A DNA stretch of 62,375 bases from a virus (IMGVR_UViG_3300023079_000004:1-62375), one strand, 5' to 3'; positions 26,068-33,975 are shown, counted from the first letter of the stretch. Translations and numbers: made by a program. Notes: generated by a model not told the origin, from the letters alone.

Positions 26068-26863
26068 AGAGTTCAACGAGCTGGCTCCGACTCGCGACAA
26101 AGGCAGCGACGGGTCCATCGGTGACGCCGCACACGCCTCCTCCTCGTCGGACCACAACCCGGACGAGACCGGGGCGACACCGTACGAGGACGCGGACAAC
26201 GTCAACGAGGTCCACGCGATCGACGTGGACAAGGATCTGAACAAGTCCGGTTGGTCCATGACGAAGGCCGTGGGCATCATCGTCACCCGGCATCGCACCG
26301 GCCAGGACGACCGGCTCCAGAACGTCATCTGGAACGGACTCATCTGGTCCCGATCGTGGGGCTGGACTGCCCGCGAATACACCGGCCAGAACCCGCACGA
26401 CAAGCACGCGCACTTCTCCGCCCGCTACACCAGCGCGGAGGAATCTGACACCCGCCCCTGGGGCCTACTGGAGGAAGACATGCCTACCGCAGAAGAGATC
26501 GCGGACGCCACCGCGCTGAAGCTCCACCAGGACCTGAGCAACCCGGCCAGCGGCCTCTACCGCTCGCTGCCGGAGCGGGTGGCTGACGGCCTGTTCGTCA
26601 AGCGTCCGCTGGCCCTTCAGCGCGTCGCCGACCGAGGCTGGGGCGGCACGCTCGGCATGAGCGTCGCACAGATGGTCACCTACGACTTCGAGGCCCTGGT
26701 CGCCGGAGGCAGTGCCGACGTCGACGACGACGGGGACACGGAGTCCATCTCGGCACAGTCTCGCCTCGAGCGCCTGGAGGACGACGTGCGTGCTCTTCGC
26801 GAGACGGCGGACCGCATCGAGGCGGCTCTGGCCGCCCTCGCCTCCCCGCCGCCGCAGGGCTAA
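26024..26863 (+). CDS. Endolysin, M15-type peptidase
   Basis: The N-terminal 140 residues show an M15/VanY-like metallopeptidase signature. SSSDHNPDE supplies the first His/Asp, VHAIDVDKD the metal-binding Asp and PHDKHAHFS the final His-x-His. It should cut peptide bonds in host peptidoglycan. The C-terminal half is helical with a terminal coiled coil (SRLERLEDDVRALRETADRI). There is no signal peptide, so it needs a holin, and candidates lie at 28880-30114. Confidence 0.75.
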   Translation: MASWILVPSLTSLREEFNELAPTRDKGSDGSIGDAAHASSSSDHNPDETGATPYEDADNVNEVHAIDVDKDLNKSGWSMTKAVGIIVTRHRTGQDDRLQNVIWNGLIWSRSWGWTAREYTGQNPHDKHAHFSARYTSAEESDTRPWGLLEEDMPTAEEIADATALKLHQDLSNPASGLYRSLPERVADGLFVKRPLALQRVADRGWGGTLGMSVAQMVTYDFEALVAGGSADVDDDGDTESISAQSRLERLEDDVRALRETADRIEAALAALASPPPQG

Positions 26864-26879
26864 CCGCCTGCGGAACGGG

Positions 26880-26914
26880 TACACTGAGGGGGAGGTGGCT
26901 TCGGCTGCCTCCCC
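26880..26914 (+). promoter_or_regulatory. Late-type -10 box with 5' hairpin
   Basis: ACGGGTACACTG (box TACACT, 26880-26885) is followed by a perfect hairpin, GGGGAGG (26889-26895) with CCTCCCC (26908-26914), then CGAAGGGGAG and the next ATG. The hairpin could instead terminate the endolysin transcript. Confidence 0.4.
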
Positions 26915-26933
26915 GACTCGCGAAGGGGAGAGA

Positions 26934-28067
26934 ATGGTCCGGTTCACCTACTCGTTCTACGACCAGATCGCTGAGATCTTTCTGGCTGAACTTGTTCTGA
27001 AAGAGCCCAAGTGGATCGAGGCTGTGAACGGCAGCGGCACCTTCGAGGCGAAGGTCGTCATCCCAGATGACAAGGACCAGCGGGACCTCATCCGGAGCGC
27101 TGTTCGTCAGAACAACTCGATCATCGTCACGGCCGACAACGGCGTGCAGCCCTGGTCTGGGTTCATTGTGAAGCGTAAGTGGGATCCCGCCACGAACGAG
27201 CTCACCATCACGGCTGCCGAATGGCGAACCTGGCTGTACCGCTTCATCGTGGCTCCTTTCGACAACGACCCGGTGGGGAACGACTGGGAGTGGGAGGGTA
27301 CTGAGCAGCTCGAGATAGCCGCGTGGCTCATCGAGTATCAGGTTGGGGAGTTCTACGGCTCCGGGGTGCCGTTCATCGCCGTAGAGCCCTACACGCCGAG
27401 CGGTATCGAAAGAGACCTCTTCGTCAGCGGTGCCAAGTTCCGGACCCTCGGTTCGTGGATGGACAGCCTTGCCAATCGGGATCGGGGCTTCGAGTGGGAC
27501 ATTGCTGCGCAGGACGAGGGGGCGGGGCCTCAGCTCGTCTTTCGCCCGTACTACCCGCAGCGTGGTTCTGTCGTCCAGGGGCTCTCCTTCTCCTATGGCA
27601 CTACCGGGAACATCCTGACGTACGAGCCGCCCGAGGAGAGCAGCGAGGAGTACGTCACCCGGCAGTGGGCTCTCGGGGACGGACCGAACAGCGAGATGCA
27701 GCCCTACGCCAAGGATGAAGACCCCGCCCTCGACAACGACGCGGCCATGCGCTTCGACAAGGTGACGAGCTGGCAAGGGGTTTCGGACGATTTGGTCCTG
27801 GCCAGCCATGCTCGAGCAGAGCGACGCTTCTACAGCAAGGCGCTTGACATGCTTCAGTTCACTGTGAGCATGAACAGCCCGCACGCCTACAGTTACGCCG
27901 TCGGGGACCGCTGTGCGCTCGAGGTGCATGACCGATGGCTGGACCTCAGCTACGAGAAGGTGCGCATCATTCAGCGAGACATCTTCCCTGACCAGCAGGT
28001 GATGAAGTTGACGGTAGACCTGAGCGACGATGAGCTGCCAGAGGTTGACGACGAGGGGAGCGTCTAG
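26934..28067 (+). CDS. Baseplate / tail tip protein (Tal-like)
   Basis: The 377-residue protein begins with a beta domain (FTYSFYDQIAEIFLAELVLK, TFEAKVVIPDDKDQRDLIR). It has the overall pattern of tail-associated hub proteins related to lambda gpJ/Mu gp44, with a C-terminal YSYAVGDRCALEVHDRW strand pair. Position after Dit and lysin genes supports a hub or spike role. AAGGGGAG precedes the ATG. Confidence 0.7.
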   Translation: MVRFTYSFYDQIAEIFLAELVLKEPKWIEAVNGSGTFEAKVVIPDDKDQRDLIRSAVRQNNSIIVTADNGVQPWSGFIVKRKWDPATNELTITAAEWRTWLYRFIVAPFDNDPVGNDWEWEGTEQLEIAAWLIEYQVGEFYGSGVPFIAVEPYTPSGIERDLFVSGAKFRTLGSWMDSLANRDRGFEWDIAAQDEGAGPQLVFRPYYPQRGSVVQGLSFSYGTTGNILTYEPPEESSEEYVTRQWALGDGPNSEMQPYAKDEDPALDNDAAMRFDKVTSWQGVSDDLVLASHARAERRFYSKALDMLQFTVSMNSPHAYSYAVGDRCALEVHDRWLDLSYEKVRIIQRDIFPDQQVMKLTVDLSDDELPEVDDEGSV

Positions 28068-28870
28068 TGACGGAGTTCAGCCGCAGCACGAGCGAGGAGG
28101 CTCGCCTGCTCAAGGCCATCCGGGAAGAGATCTCCAAGATGCTCCCGACGTCGTTCGTGGTGCCGGTCTACCAGAGCGATCCCCCGGAGACAGATCCGAC
28201 GAACCTGTGGATGCGTCCTGACGGTCGGCTCCGGGGTCGCTACTGGGATGGCCTCGGCTACGTGTACGTGCACTACCCGATGCGCTCAGACATCTCCAGC
28301 CCACCAGCCGTACCAGCAGCACCCGCAGCACCCGCGAAACCGGCCACCCCGTACTCCCGCACGGACTACTTCACGGCCACCTGGAGCCAGACGTACCAGG
28401 GTAGCGGGGCACCCCGTACAGACGGCCGAGGCGAGCAGTTCCTGGTCTTCGGGAACGACGGCTCGAGCTACGGCACGCAGCGGAGCCTCATCGGCTTCAA
28501 CGCTACGGCCATCGCGGCTGCTCTGGCGAGCTCGACCATTCAGAAGGTCGAACTTCGCTTGCAGACCATCAACAGCTACTGGGCGAGTGGCGTCGAGGTA
28601 TTCTTCGGTATGCATACGCTGACGTCGGAACCCGCGACATGGCCCGCCTCCACCGCCCTTCCTCTTCGCAGGGTCATCAGCGAGCACTTCGAGCAGTCGG
28701 AGGTGCGGACGATCCCCCTGAGCATCGAGTTCGGGCAGCGCCTGCGGGCCGGGACGGCTAAGGGGTTAGCCATCGAAGCCCCGAGCAGTAGTCGAGACTA
28801 CTACGGGTACGCGGCTGGCGTCGGCAGCGGGTTTTCAACCCCTCAACTGGTCATCACGTACATCAAGTAA
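28067..28870 (+). CDS. Tail fibre protein with DNRLRE-like beta domain
   Basis: The 267-residue protein has a helical N terminus, a Pro/Ala linker (about 84-104) and a C-terminal beta-sandwich. It contains RSLIGFNATAIAAAL and IQKVELRLQTI, characteristic of DNRLRE domains found in phage fibres and cell-surface proteins. Likely part of the host-recognition apparatus. GTG overlaps the previous stop. Confidence 0.7.
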   Translation: MTEFSRSTSEEARLLKAIREEISKMLPTSFVVPVYQSDPPETDPTNLWMRPDGRLRGRYWDGLGYVYVHYPMRSDISSPPAVPAAPAAPAKPATPYSRTDYFTATWSQTYQGSGAPRTDGRGEQFLVFGNDGSSYGTQRSLIGFNATAIAAALASSTIQKVELRLQTINSYWASGVEVFFGMHTLTSEPATWPASTALPLRRVISEHFEQSEVRTIPLSIEFGQRLRAGTAKGLAIEAPSSSRDYYGYAAGVGSGFSTPQLVITYIK

Positions 28871-28879
28871 GGAGGGGTC

Positions 28880-29224
28880 ATGTTCTTAGCGGGGGAATCG
28901 GAGCCCGTCCCCAGCGGTTACGAGGGCATCATCTCGTGGCTCGCCGACCTGGGATGGGTAGGCATCGCCCTCATCGCCATCTGGGCTTTCGCGACCGATC
29001 GGCTCTACACCCGGGGTCAAGTGGAGAAGCTCCTCGCCGCCAAAGACGAGGTCATCTCCGTGTGGCAGGGAGGCGAGCAACGAAGCATCGAGGCTCTCAA
29101 AGCCATCATCGACGAGCTGCAACCCATCGCAAGCGGTAACGAGGCCGTCCTGAAAGCGATGGAACGTATGCAGGACTGGCAGTCGGAGGAGCGCATCCGA
29201 CGAATGCGAAGGGATGAGACGTGA
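28880..29224 (+). CDS. Membrane protein, holin-like, with cytoplasmic coiled coil
   Basis: One transmembrane helix (residues 20-40, WVGIALIAIWAF) is followed by a charged coiled coil to the C terminus. The size and position after tail fibres fit an actinophage holin-like or lysis-accessory protein. GGAGGGG precedes the ATG. Confidence 0.6.
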   Translation: MFLAGESEPVPSGYEGIISWLADLGWVGIALIAIWAFATDRLYTRGQVEKLLAAKDEVISVWQGGEQRSIEALKAIIDELQPIASGNEAVLKAMERMQDWQSEERIRRMRRDET

Positions 29225-29424
29225 GGCTCCGAAAGAAGGAGAGCGCGAAGGTCCAGCAACAACTCCAGGATGCGCTCGCTGCGCGGGAGGACGTCGAACA
29301 GGCAGCCGAGCGGGCGGAAGAGGGGGCGAGTATGCTGAGGGGGCTGCGAGCGAGGTGGGGGCGGGTACACGAGCGCAACCACTTGGCTCGAATGTTCGAT
29401 CAGGAATGGAGAGCCACCAATTGA
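29221..29424 (+). CDS. Small coiled-coil protein, 67 aa
   Basis: GTG overlaps the previous stop. The protein is a charged helix (KVQQQLQDALAAREDVEQAA) with a basic tail and no membrane segment. It lies in the lysis cassette and may partner with the membrane proteins on either side. No function assigned. Confidence 0.6.
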   Translation: MRLRKKESAKVQQQLQDALAAREDVEQAAERAEEGASMLRGLRARWGRVHERNHLARMFDQEWRATN

Positions 29425-29759
29425 GCTGGAAAGAATACGGAGACTGGGTCTTCTACGCGTGTGCGGTGGTCAGCGTCATCTTCGTGCTGACGTACCTCGT
29501 TCTCGCGCCGTGGTGGCGTACGTCCACCGGCCGCAACATCATGTTCGTGATGGGCACGTTGGCCCTGGCCATGGTCTATTTCGGCATCGTGATTCACAGC
29601 GGCGGTATCTCGGCCGGGTTCTACCCGGTGCGAGCCTCTCTGTTCTCCATGATGTTCATCGGCATCACGTGGCGCGTGGTACTTCTCTTTCGTGCTCAAC
29701 TGGGAGCCCGACGGAGCCTAGAGAAAGGTAGGGAAGACTATGTGGCAGACGAAAGGTAA
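29421..29759 (+). CDS. Membrane protein with three transmembrane helices
   Basis: Three hydrophobic helices (about 12-34, 43-62 and 70-90 of the 112-residue form) and a charged C terminus suggest a holin or lysis regulator. I prefer TTG 29421, which overlaps the preceding stop and has GGAG ten bases upstream. ATG 29406 adds five residues but has poor spacing. Confidence 0.6.
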   Translation: MSWKEYGDWVFYACAVVSVIFVLTYLVLAPWWRTSTGRNIMFVMGTLALAMVYFGIVIHSGGISAGFYPVRASLFSMMFIGITWRVVLLFRAQLGARRSLEKGREDYVADER

Positions 29760-30114
29760 GGCCGTCATCGCGGCGCTCTTCTTCCTGTGGACGGTGGTCG
29801 AGCCGCTGCTCACAGGGGACGGCCGCATCCACGGGTACCTGGAGTGGTGCATCATCCTCACCGGTTTCCTCAACATGCTCCTGGTCTACATCGTGCCGCT
29901 CAACCGGAGCTGGGAAGGCGGCAAGACCGTCATCAACGGTGGTCTGGCCAGCTTGGCAGCGGCGCAGACGGTGCTCGCCGACGGCTTCCAGTACAACGAC
30001 CTGACCATCATCATAGGAGCCGGTCTGGCCCTCCTCATCGGCTGGTACGCGCCGACCATCAGCATGCGCGGGACGGCCGAGCAGGCCAGAGTTCCGGCGG
30101 GCTTCAACGCCTAG
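29740..30114 (+). CDS. Holin candidate
   Basis: The 124-residue protein has three hydrophobic helices (residues 8-24, 36-54 and 86-104) with a basic N terminus and polar C terminus, the class I holin pattern. It closes the lysis cassette and overlaps the preceding gene by 20 bases. AGGTAGGGA precedes the ATG. Confidence 0.65.
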   Translation: MWQTKGKAVIAALFFLWTVVEPLLTGDGRIHGYLEWCIILTGFLNMLLVYIVPLNRSWEGGKTVINGGLASLAAAQTVLADGFQYNDLTIIIGAGLALLIGWYAPTISMRGTAEQARVPAGFNA

Positions 30115-30150
30115 GTGCGGTACACTAGCGGTGGAGCCCTTCTCCTCCGT
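30115..30150 (+). promoter_or_regulatory. Late-type -10 box TGCGGTACACT
   Basis: TACACT at 30121-30126 lies within TGCGGTACACTAG, shared in part with 14051 and 26879, and is followed by a GGAG/CTCC hairpin. No open frame follows before the terminator at 30171, so any transcript would be a very short RNA or would read through. Confidence 0.3.
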
Positions 30151-30170
30151 GCAGGTTGCGCACCGTTAGA

Positions 30171-30202
30171 GAGACCCGGTTGAGACTTTCTCGCCGGGTC
30201 TC
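30171..30202 (+). terminator. Terminator abutting the next promoter
   Basis: A perfect stem pairs GAGACCCGG (30171-30179) with CCGGGTCTC (30194-30202), followed by TTGCTTTG. That tail is also the -35 box (TTGCTT, 30203-30208) of the next promoter. Confidence 0.75.
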
Positions 30203-30239
30203 TTGCTTTGCCGGTCGGACGAGTGATAGTGTTCTCTCA
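30203..30239 (+). promoter_or_regulatory. Cassette promoter P1
   Basis: TTGCTT (30203-30208), an 18-bp spacer, then TAGTGT (30227-30232). The expected start is the A of CTCATCAGC at 30239. The conserved leader ATCAGCAAGGC and a start-associated sequence (30253-30269) follow. Confidence 0.75.
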
Positions 30240-30273
30240 TCAGCAAGGCATTACCACTCAGCCGGGAGGCGCA

Positions 30274-30747
30274 ATGAAGACCAAGCTTACGGCCGCTCAG
30301 CAGCGCGCCCGTACCACGAAGCGCGTGTCCGGCGGTACCTTCTACGCCACCGCCGCCGCCACGATTGCGGCCAACATGTACGCCAGCGAGCACACCTTCG
30401 TCGGGCTGGCCACCGGCTTCTGGACGCCGGTCGCGCTGTTCCTGGCCCTGGAGATGGCCGAGCGCGTGCACTGCAAGGGCCGCATGGCCGTCCTCCGGAA
30501 GATCGGTCTGGGCATCCTGGCCCTGGTCGCCGCGTGGGTGAGCTACTGGCACCTCGTGCACATCTTCACCCTCGGCGGAGCCGACCCCGTGAGCGCGCAT
30601 GCCATGCCCATCACGGTGGACGTGCTCATGGCCATCGCCCGCGCTTCGATGGTGTATCGTCCGGCCCCCTCCCGCCCCTCCCGCCCCTCCTCTCGCAGGA
30701 AGCCGCAGGCCAGCAACGTGCGGCAGCTCAAGTCCAAGACTGCATGA
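30274..30747 (+). CDS. DUF2637/SpdB-like membrane protein
   Basis: The 157-residue protein has four hydrophobic segments (about 22-38, 42-60, 72-92 and 95-125) and the AHAMPITVDVLMAIA motif. That motif is typical of the DUF2637/SpdB family of actinobacterial plasmid-transfer membrane proteins. The tail is Ser/Pro/Arg-rich, made by three tandem copies of the pyrimidine repeat (30664-30699). Role unknown. It may be an envelope or exclusion factor acquired from mobile elements. Confidence 0.65.
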   Translation: MKTKLTAAQQRARTTKRVSGGTFYATAAATIAANMYASEHTFVGLATGFWTPVALFLALEMAERVHCKGRMAVLRKIGLGILALVAAWVSYWHLVHIFTLGGADPVSAHAMPITVDVLMAIARASMVYRPAPSRPSRPSSRRKPQASNVRQLKSKTA

Positions 30748-30755
30748 GAAAGTCC

Positions 30756-30792
30756 TTGTGACCGTCTGAGACGACGTGCTACAGTTCTCTCA
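30756..30792 (+). promoter_or_regulatory. Cassette promoter P2
   Basis: TTGTGA (30756-30761), an 18-bp spacer, then TACAGT (30780-30785), followed by the shared leader CTCTCATCAGCAAG. The downstream gene uses a plain AAGGGGAAAG ribosome site instead of the start-associated sequence. Confidence 0.7.
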
Positions 30793-30824
30793 TCAGCAAG
30801 GGCAAGCGAGCAAAGGGGAAAGCA

Positions 30825-31091
30825 ATGATCAACCACAAGGCCAACTGCGTCCACGCTCAGACCCCCGCCGCTCGCAAGGCTTGCCGCAAGGCCGCCAAGT
30901 CCGCTCCGGTCGTCAAGGTTCCCACCGTCAACACCGGCCGGGTCGGCAAGGGCAAGGCCACCCACATGATCGAGGGTCACGGCCAGCTCACCCGCTGCGG
31001 CATCTCCACCTTCACGGTCATCGGCGAGGCTCCGCTCACCTCGGTCACCTGCAAGAGCTGCGCTGCCAAGTACGGCCACGCCCACAGCTGA
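30825..31091 (+). CDS. Small basic protein with HxQTPAARKAC motif, 88 aa
   Basis: The N terminus reads NCVHAQTPAARKACRKAAK and is shared in form with the protein at 34048. The C terminus has a CxxC (CKSC) preceded by RCG, possibly zinc binding. It is expressed from its own promoter. Function unknown. Confidence 0.65.
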   Translation: MINHKANCVHAQTPAARKACRKAAKSAPVVKVPTVNTGRVGKGKATHMIEGHGQLTRCGISTFTVIGEAPLTSVTCKSCAAKYGHAHS

Positions 31092-31100
31092 GAACGGTTC

Positions 31101-31139
31101 GCCGGGGTCCTTGCGGCCCCGGCTCTCGGATGATACTGT
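31101..31139 (+). promoter_or_regulatory. Hairpin with embedded cassette promoter P3
   Basis: GCCGGGG (31101-31107) pairs with CCCCGGC (31117-31123), and the nine-base loop contains the -35 box TTGCGG (31111-31116). TACTGT (31134-31139) follows after 17 bp. The hairpin lies just after the preceding stop, so it probably terminates that transcript. Confidence 0.75.
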
Positions 31140-31160
31140 GGTCCTATCAGCAAGGCACCG

Positions 31161-31176
31161 CTACTACCCGGGAGGG
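31161..31176 (+). repeat. Start-associated sequence
   Basis: CTACTACCCGGGAGGG lies directly before the ATG at 31181. Its GGGAGG is the ribosome binding site. Confidence 0.8.
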
Positions 31177-31180
31177 CACC

Positions 31181-31375
31181 ATGCACACCATCGACTTCCA
31201 GTTCGCTCACGTCGACACTCCGATCAGCGACCGTCGCGCCGAGCGCTGGGGCCGCGTTGAGGACTTCGTCAACGACGGGCGCTGCGTCAAGGTCATCTGG
31301 TTCGACCAGAGCGGCTTCGAGGTCTACAGCGAGCGTGCGGTGCGCGACATGGGCCTCAAGTTCTGGGAGCGCTGA
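31181..31375 (+). CDS. Hypothetical protein, 64 aa
   Basis: A compact alpha/beta protein (CVKVIWFDQSGFEVYSERAV) with its own promoter and start-associated sequence. No family recognised. It is translated from a monocistronic cassette and likely expressed early. Confidence 0.65.
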   Translation: MHTIDFQFAHVDTPISDRRAERWGRVEDFVNDGRCVKVIWFDQSGFEVYSERAVRDMGLKFWER

Positions 31376-31387
31376 GTCCGGAGGGTG

Positions 31388-31437
31388 GGAGCCGTCTCGT
31401 ACGGCTCCTTGCCCAGGTCACTCAGGCGTGATAGAGT
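31388..31437 (+). promoter_or_regulatory. Terminator hairpin plus cassette promoter P4
   Basis: A perfect eight-bp hairpin, GGAGCCGT (31388-31395) with ACGGCTCC (31401-31408), is followed at once by TTGCCC (31409-31414). TAGAGT (31432-31437) lies 17 bp further on. A variant start-associated sequence, CACTAGCTCGGGAGAG, follows near 31461. Confidence 0.75.
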
Positions 31438-31481
31438 TACTTCCATCAGCAAGCCCCACCCACTAGCTCGGGAGAGCAACC

Positions 31482-31850
31482 ATGAACATCGTCATCACCG
31501 CCACCAGCGCCGCCGACAACAACGACCTCGTCAAGGCCCTCCGCGAGGGCACCGCCCAGGTGCACAGCGAGCGCGGCAACGGCACGCTGCGGCGTCGGCA
31601 CTTCCTGACCGGCACGGACCTCGAGCACGCCCTGTGGGTTCGGGCGCAGCGGGAGGGCCAGGAGGCCGATGAGACCGAAGGTATCCCGGCCATCACGCCT
31701 CGGAGCATGGGCAGCATCGCCCGCGAGCTGCACATCAGCGTGGCCGCTGTCCGGCGCATCCTGAACGACCTGGAGATCACCGAGGCCCTCGAGGACGCCG
31801 ACGCCGACGAACTGGAGGCTATGCTGTTCGGGGCTACCGAGGGGGAGTAA
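31482..31850 (+). CDS. Helix-turn-helix protein, 122 aa
   Basis: A beta N-terminal half is followed by a helix-turn-helix (SMGSIARELHISVAAVRRIL, about 76-95) and an acidic tail. The HTH resembles those of small sigma-like or excisionase-type regulators. It probably binds DNA. Targets unknown. Confidence 0.65.
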   Translation: MNIVITATSAADNNDLVKALREGTAQVHSERGNGTLRRRHFLTGTDLEHALWVRAQREGQEADETEGIPAITPRSMGSIARELHISVAAVRRILNDLEITEALEDADADELEAMLFGATEGE

Positions 31851-31852
31851 GG

Positions 31853-31887
31853 TACCATCGAAAGGGGCGGGGCTGCGGCCTCGCCCC
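31853..31887 (+). promoter_or_regulatory. Late-type box with 5' hairpin
   Basis: AGGTACCATC (box TACCAT, 31853-31858) is followed by a hairpin, GGGGCG (31864-31869) with CGCCCC (31882-31887), and then GAAAGGGGA before the GTG at 31908. The layout is the same as at 26880. Confidence 0.35.
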
Positions 31888-31907
31888 GAGATGCTGAAAG
31901 GGGAATC

Positions 31908-32231
31908 GTGGTCAACAACATCAGCCCGCGCGACGTGTTCGTGAACGTCGTGGCCAGGGCCATCCGTACCGGGGTGAAGGATCCCCGGGGTGCCGCTCGT
32001 AACGCCCACTTCTACGAGGGGCGCGTGAGCGGCTTCGTGGTCAGTGCGGCCGATCTGGCGCACATGGCTTACGGGGTCGACCCGCACGACGCACGTAAGC
32101 GCATCAGCAGTCTGGTGAAGGACGTGCGCCTGAGCTGGGAGCGCGAGGACAAGATGGACGCGGCTAAGGTCGGTGCCGAGGCCGAGGTCATCCTCGAGCA
32201 GATCCTCCTTCTTCCCGCCGGGCGGCTGTAG
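31908..32231 (+). CDS. Hypothetical protein, 107 aa
   Basis: GTG start with AAAGGGGAA upstream. A helical basic protein with a possible helix-turn-helix (SAADLAHMAYGVDPHDARKR). Coupled to the next gene by overlap. Function unknown. Confidence 0.6.
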   Translation: MVNNISPRDVFVNVVARAIRTGVKDPRGAARNAHFYEGRVSGFVVSAADLAHMAYGVDPHDARKRISSLVKDVRLSWEREDKMDAAKVGAEAEVILEQILLLPAGRL

Positions 32232-32476
32232 TGGACGTCACTCGGGCACGAGAAGCCATTGCCATGGACGAGGACGTGTACCTGCCGGACGGCTCCCCGG
32301 TGCGCATCCTGAGTCTCAAGAAGGTCCCGCGCCAGGGCTGGCAGGCCACCGTCCGTCGTCCTGACGAAGAGACTCTGGTCGTATCGCTCCTAGACCTACG
32401 GGCGAGGGAAGAGATGCCACCGGTCCCGCCAGAGCCCGAGCCGCCGGTGGAGGACCCGCCGCCAGAAGGCGTGTAA
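32231..32476 (+). CDS. Hypothetical protein, 81 aa
   Basis: GTG overlaps the previous stop. A short beta-rich domain (VYLPDGSPVRILSLKKV) is followed by a Pro/Glu-rich disordered tail. No family recognised. Confidence 0.6.
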   Translation: MDVTRAREAIAMDEDVYLPDGSPVRILSLKKVPRQGWQATVRRPDEETLVVSLLDLRAREEMPPVPPEPEPPVEDPPPEGV

Positions 32477-32483
32477 GCCGAGA

Positions 32484-32516
32484 GACCCCGTTACCCCACC
32501 CGGTAGCGGGGTCCTT
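32484..32516 (+). terminator. Rho-independent terminator
   Basis: GACCCCG (32484-32490) pairs with CGGGGTC (32507-32513), extended inward by TACC with GGTA, and followed by CTTTACGTTT. It ends the 31908-32476 unit before the secreted protein gene. Confidence 0.7.
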
Positions 32517-32563
32517 TACGTTTGGGACGCGTACGTCGACTACACGGGGCTGCGCCCGTGCCG

Positions 32564-32603
32564 TAGCATGTTCGGCAGGTGGGCACCACGCCCGCCTCGC
32601 GAA
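32564..32603 (+). promoter_or_regulatory. Late-type box and hairpin before the neprosin-like gene
   Basis: GCCGTAGCATG (box TAGCAT, 32564-32569) is followed by a GTGGGC/GCCCGC hairpin, and then CGCGAAAGGAG before the ATG at 32613. Confidence 0.3.
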
Positions 32604-32612
32604 AGGAGAACT

Positions 32613-33653
32613 ATGATCAAGCGCGTCACGGTCGCACTCGCGACCCTGTTGTCGCTGGCGCTCCTGGCTCCGCAGTCGGCGTATGCCGACGGGGACATCA
32701 TCTGGACCGCCGCGTCTTCCGGGAAGACGGTCAAGGACGACCGACCCATCAAGAAGCCCCCGGTGGGCGTGTCCGCTCGCGCCAAGAGCGCCCTGGCCAC
32801 GAACTACCACTACGTCCAGGGAAAGAAGGACATCGCCACCTCCACGAACACCGGGGCCACACAGGTCGCGGTGCTCGCCAGTCAGCACAAGCCGAAGCAG
32901 GAGACCGACACCCTCCACACGCTCTGGGAGCTGGCTGCGATCGACCCGTACGCACCGGGCGGTCGGAACATCGTCGAGGTCGGATGGGACGTCGACGACA
33001 CCCTGTTCGGGGACAGCAACACGCACCTGATGTGCGCGGCGTGGGGCAACGACACCTTCTTCGGCTACGGCGGCTCCCCGCTGTACCCGACGTCGGGCTG
33101 GGTGGACAACCCGAACGAGGCCGTGGGTTGCGGGACCGCGCTGGCCACCACGCCGAGCGGCAGTGCGCCGACGAACTACTACCAGTACCGCATCGAGCGT
33201 ACGCCGGTCTCCCGACCCGCGTGGCAGAACCAGGGTTCGGGCTGGCAGGTCATCCAGCAGAACATGGGGAACAGCCCGGACCGCATCATCGGGTACTGGC
33301 CGGACTCCCTGTGGACGGCCATCGGTGCCACCTTCACGAAAATCGCCAGCCTGCGCAGCTTCTGGGAGGTGGCCAGCACCAATCTGAAGCCGTGTGGTGA
33401 CATGGGTTCGGGCGTCTTCGGCACGAGTGCAAGCCCGAGTGCGGCGGCGGACAGTCTGGCGTTCAGCTTCGCGGGCTACGCGGGGGTGAACGACTTCGAC
33501 TCCGTCGACGTCATCCCGAGCACGGACAGCCCGCAGGGCTGGCGCGCGTACGACCAGGGCACGGCAGCCACGCCGGACCCGGATCGCATGCGTGGCGGTG
33601 GCCCCGGCTGGAACTCGGCCGGGACCGGCACCGGTAGCGTGGGTAGCTGCTGA
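32613..33653 (+). CDS. Secreted neprosin-like protein
   Basis: A clear Sec signal peptide (MIKRVTVALATLLSLALLAP, cleavage after AYA) is followed by a 320-residue exported domain. Features match the neprosin (DUF239-type) family of glutamic prolyl endopeptidases: EVGWDVDDTLFGDSNTHLM, WGNDTFFGYGG, GSGWQVIQQNMG, IGYWPDSLW and EVASTN. Several glutamates (EVGW, REVAST-like segment) could be catalytic. It has cysteine pairs for disulphides. A phage-encoded exported peptidase could act on cell-wall or extracellular proteins. Activity is inferred. Confidence 0.7.
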   Translation: MIKRVTVALATLLSLALLAPQSAYADGDIIWTAASSGKTVKDDRPIKKPPVGVSARAKSALATNYHYVQGKKDIATSTNTGATQVAVLASQHKPKQETDTLHTLWELAAIDPYAPGGRNIVEVGWDVDDTLFGDSNTHLMCAAWGNDTFFGYGGSPLYPTSGWVDNPNEAVGCGTALATTPSGSAPTNYYQYRIERTPVSRPAWQNQGSGWQVIQQNMGNSPDRIIGYWPDSLWTAIGATFTKIASLRSFWEVASTNLKPCGDMGSGVFGTSASPSAAADSLAFSFAGYAGVNDFDSVDVIPSTDSPQGWRAYDQGTAATPDPDRMRGGGPGWNSAGTGTGSVGSC

Positions 33654-33675
33654 CGCGGCGTAACACGTAGGGCGG

Positions 33676-33716
33676 TCGACCCTGGTCTTGTGCCGGGGTC
33701 GATTCGTCTGTACGTT
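33676..33716 (+). promoter_or_regulatory. Hairpin with embedded cassette promoter P5
   Basis: TCGACCC (33676-33682) pairs with GGGTCGA (33696-33702), and the -35 box TTGTGC (33688-33693) lies in the loop. TACGTT (33711-33716) follows after 17 bp, then GTATCAGCACC. Confidence 0.7.
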
Positions 33717-33732
33717 GTTCGTATCAGCACCG

Positions 33733-33748
33733 CCACTACCCGGGAGGG
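33733..33748 (+). repeat. Start-associated sequence
   Basis: CCACTACCCGGGAGGG precedes the ATG at 33753. Confidence 0.8.
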
Positions 33749-33752
33749 TTAC

Positions 33753-33965
33753 ATGGAAACAATCAGCACGAACAAGCTGCAAGACAGCCCGGCCGACGGC
33801 ACCGTGGTCGTGGGCTTCGACGAGCAGGATTTCGCCTACTGGGGGATGACCGAGCAGGGTAACGGCGACATGTTGGTGCACCTCGACTACCTCGACGGCA
33901 CGAGCTCCCGCCACGACATCGAGGTTGCCGCGCAGGACCGCGACGAGCCGTACTGGGATCTGTAG
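33753..33965 (+). CDS. Hypothetical protein, 70 aa
   Basis: An acidic, beta-rich small protein (GTVVVGFDEQDFAYWGMTEQ) in a monocistronic promoter cassette. No family recognised. Confidence 0.6.
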   Translation: METISTNKLQDSPADGTVVVGFDEQDFAYWGMTEQGNGDMLVHLDYLDGTSSRHDIEVAAQDRDEPYWDL

Positions 33966-33975
33966 GCGCTCCGTG

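Noticed and set aside
30664-30699. Simple sequence repeat due only to the Ser/Pro/Arg-rich tail
   Set aside because: The DNA motif also occurs in other genes in different codon phases, so protein composition alone does not explain it. It is kept under the polypyrimidine finding.
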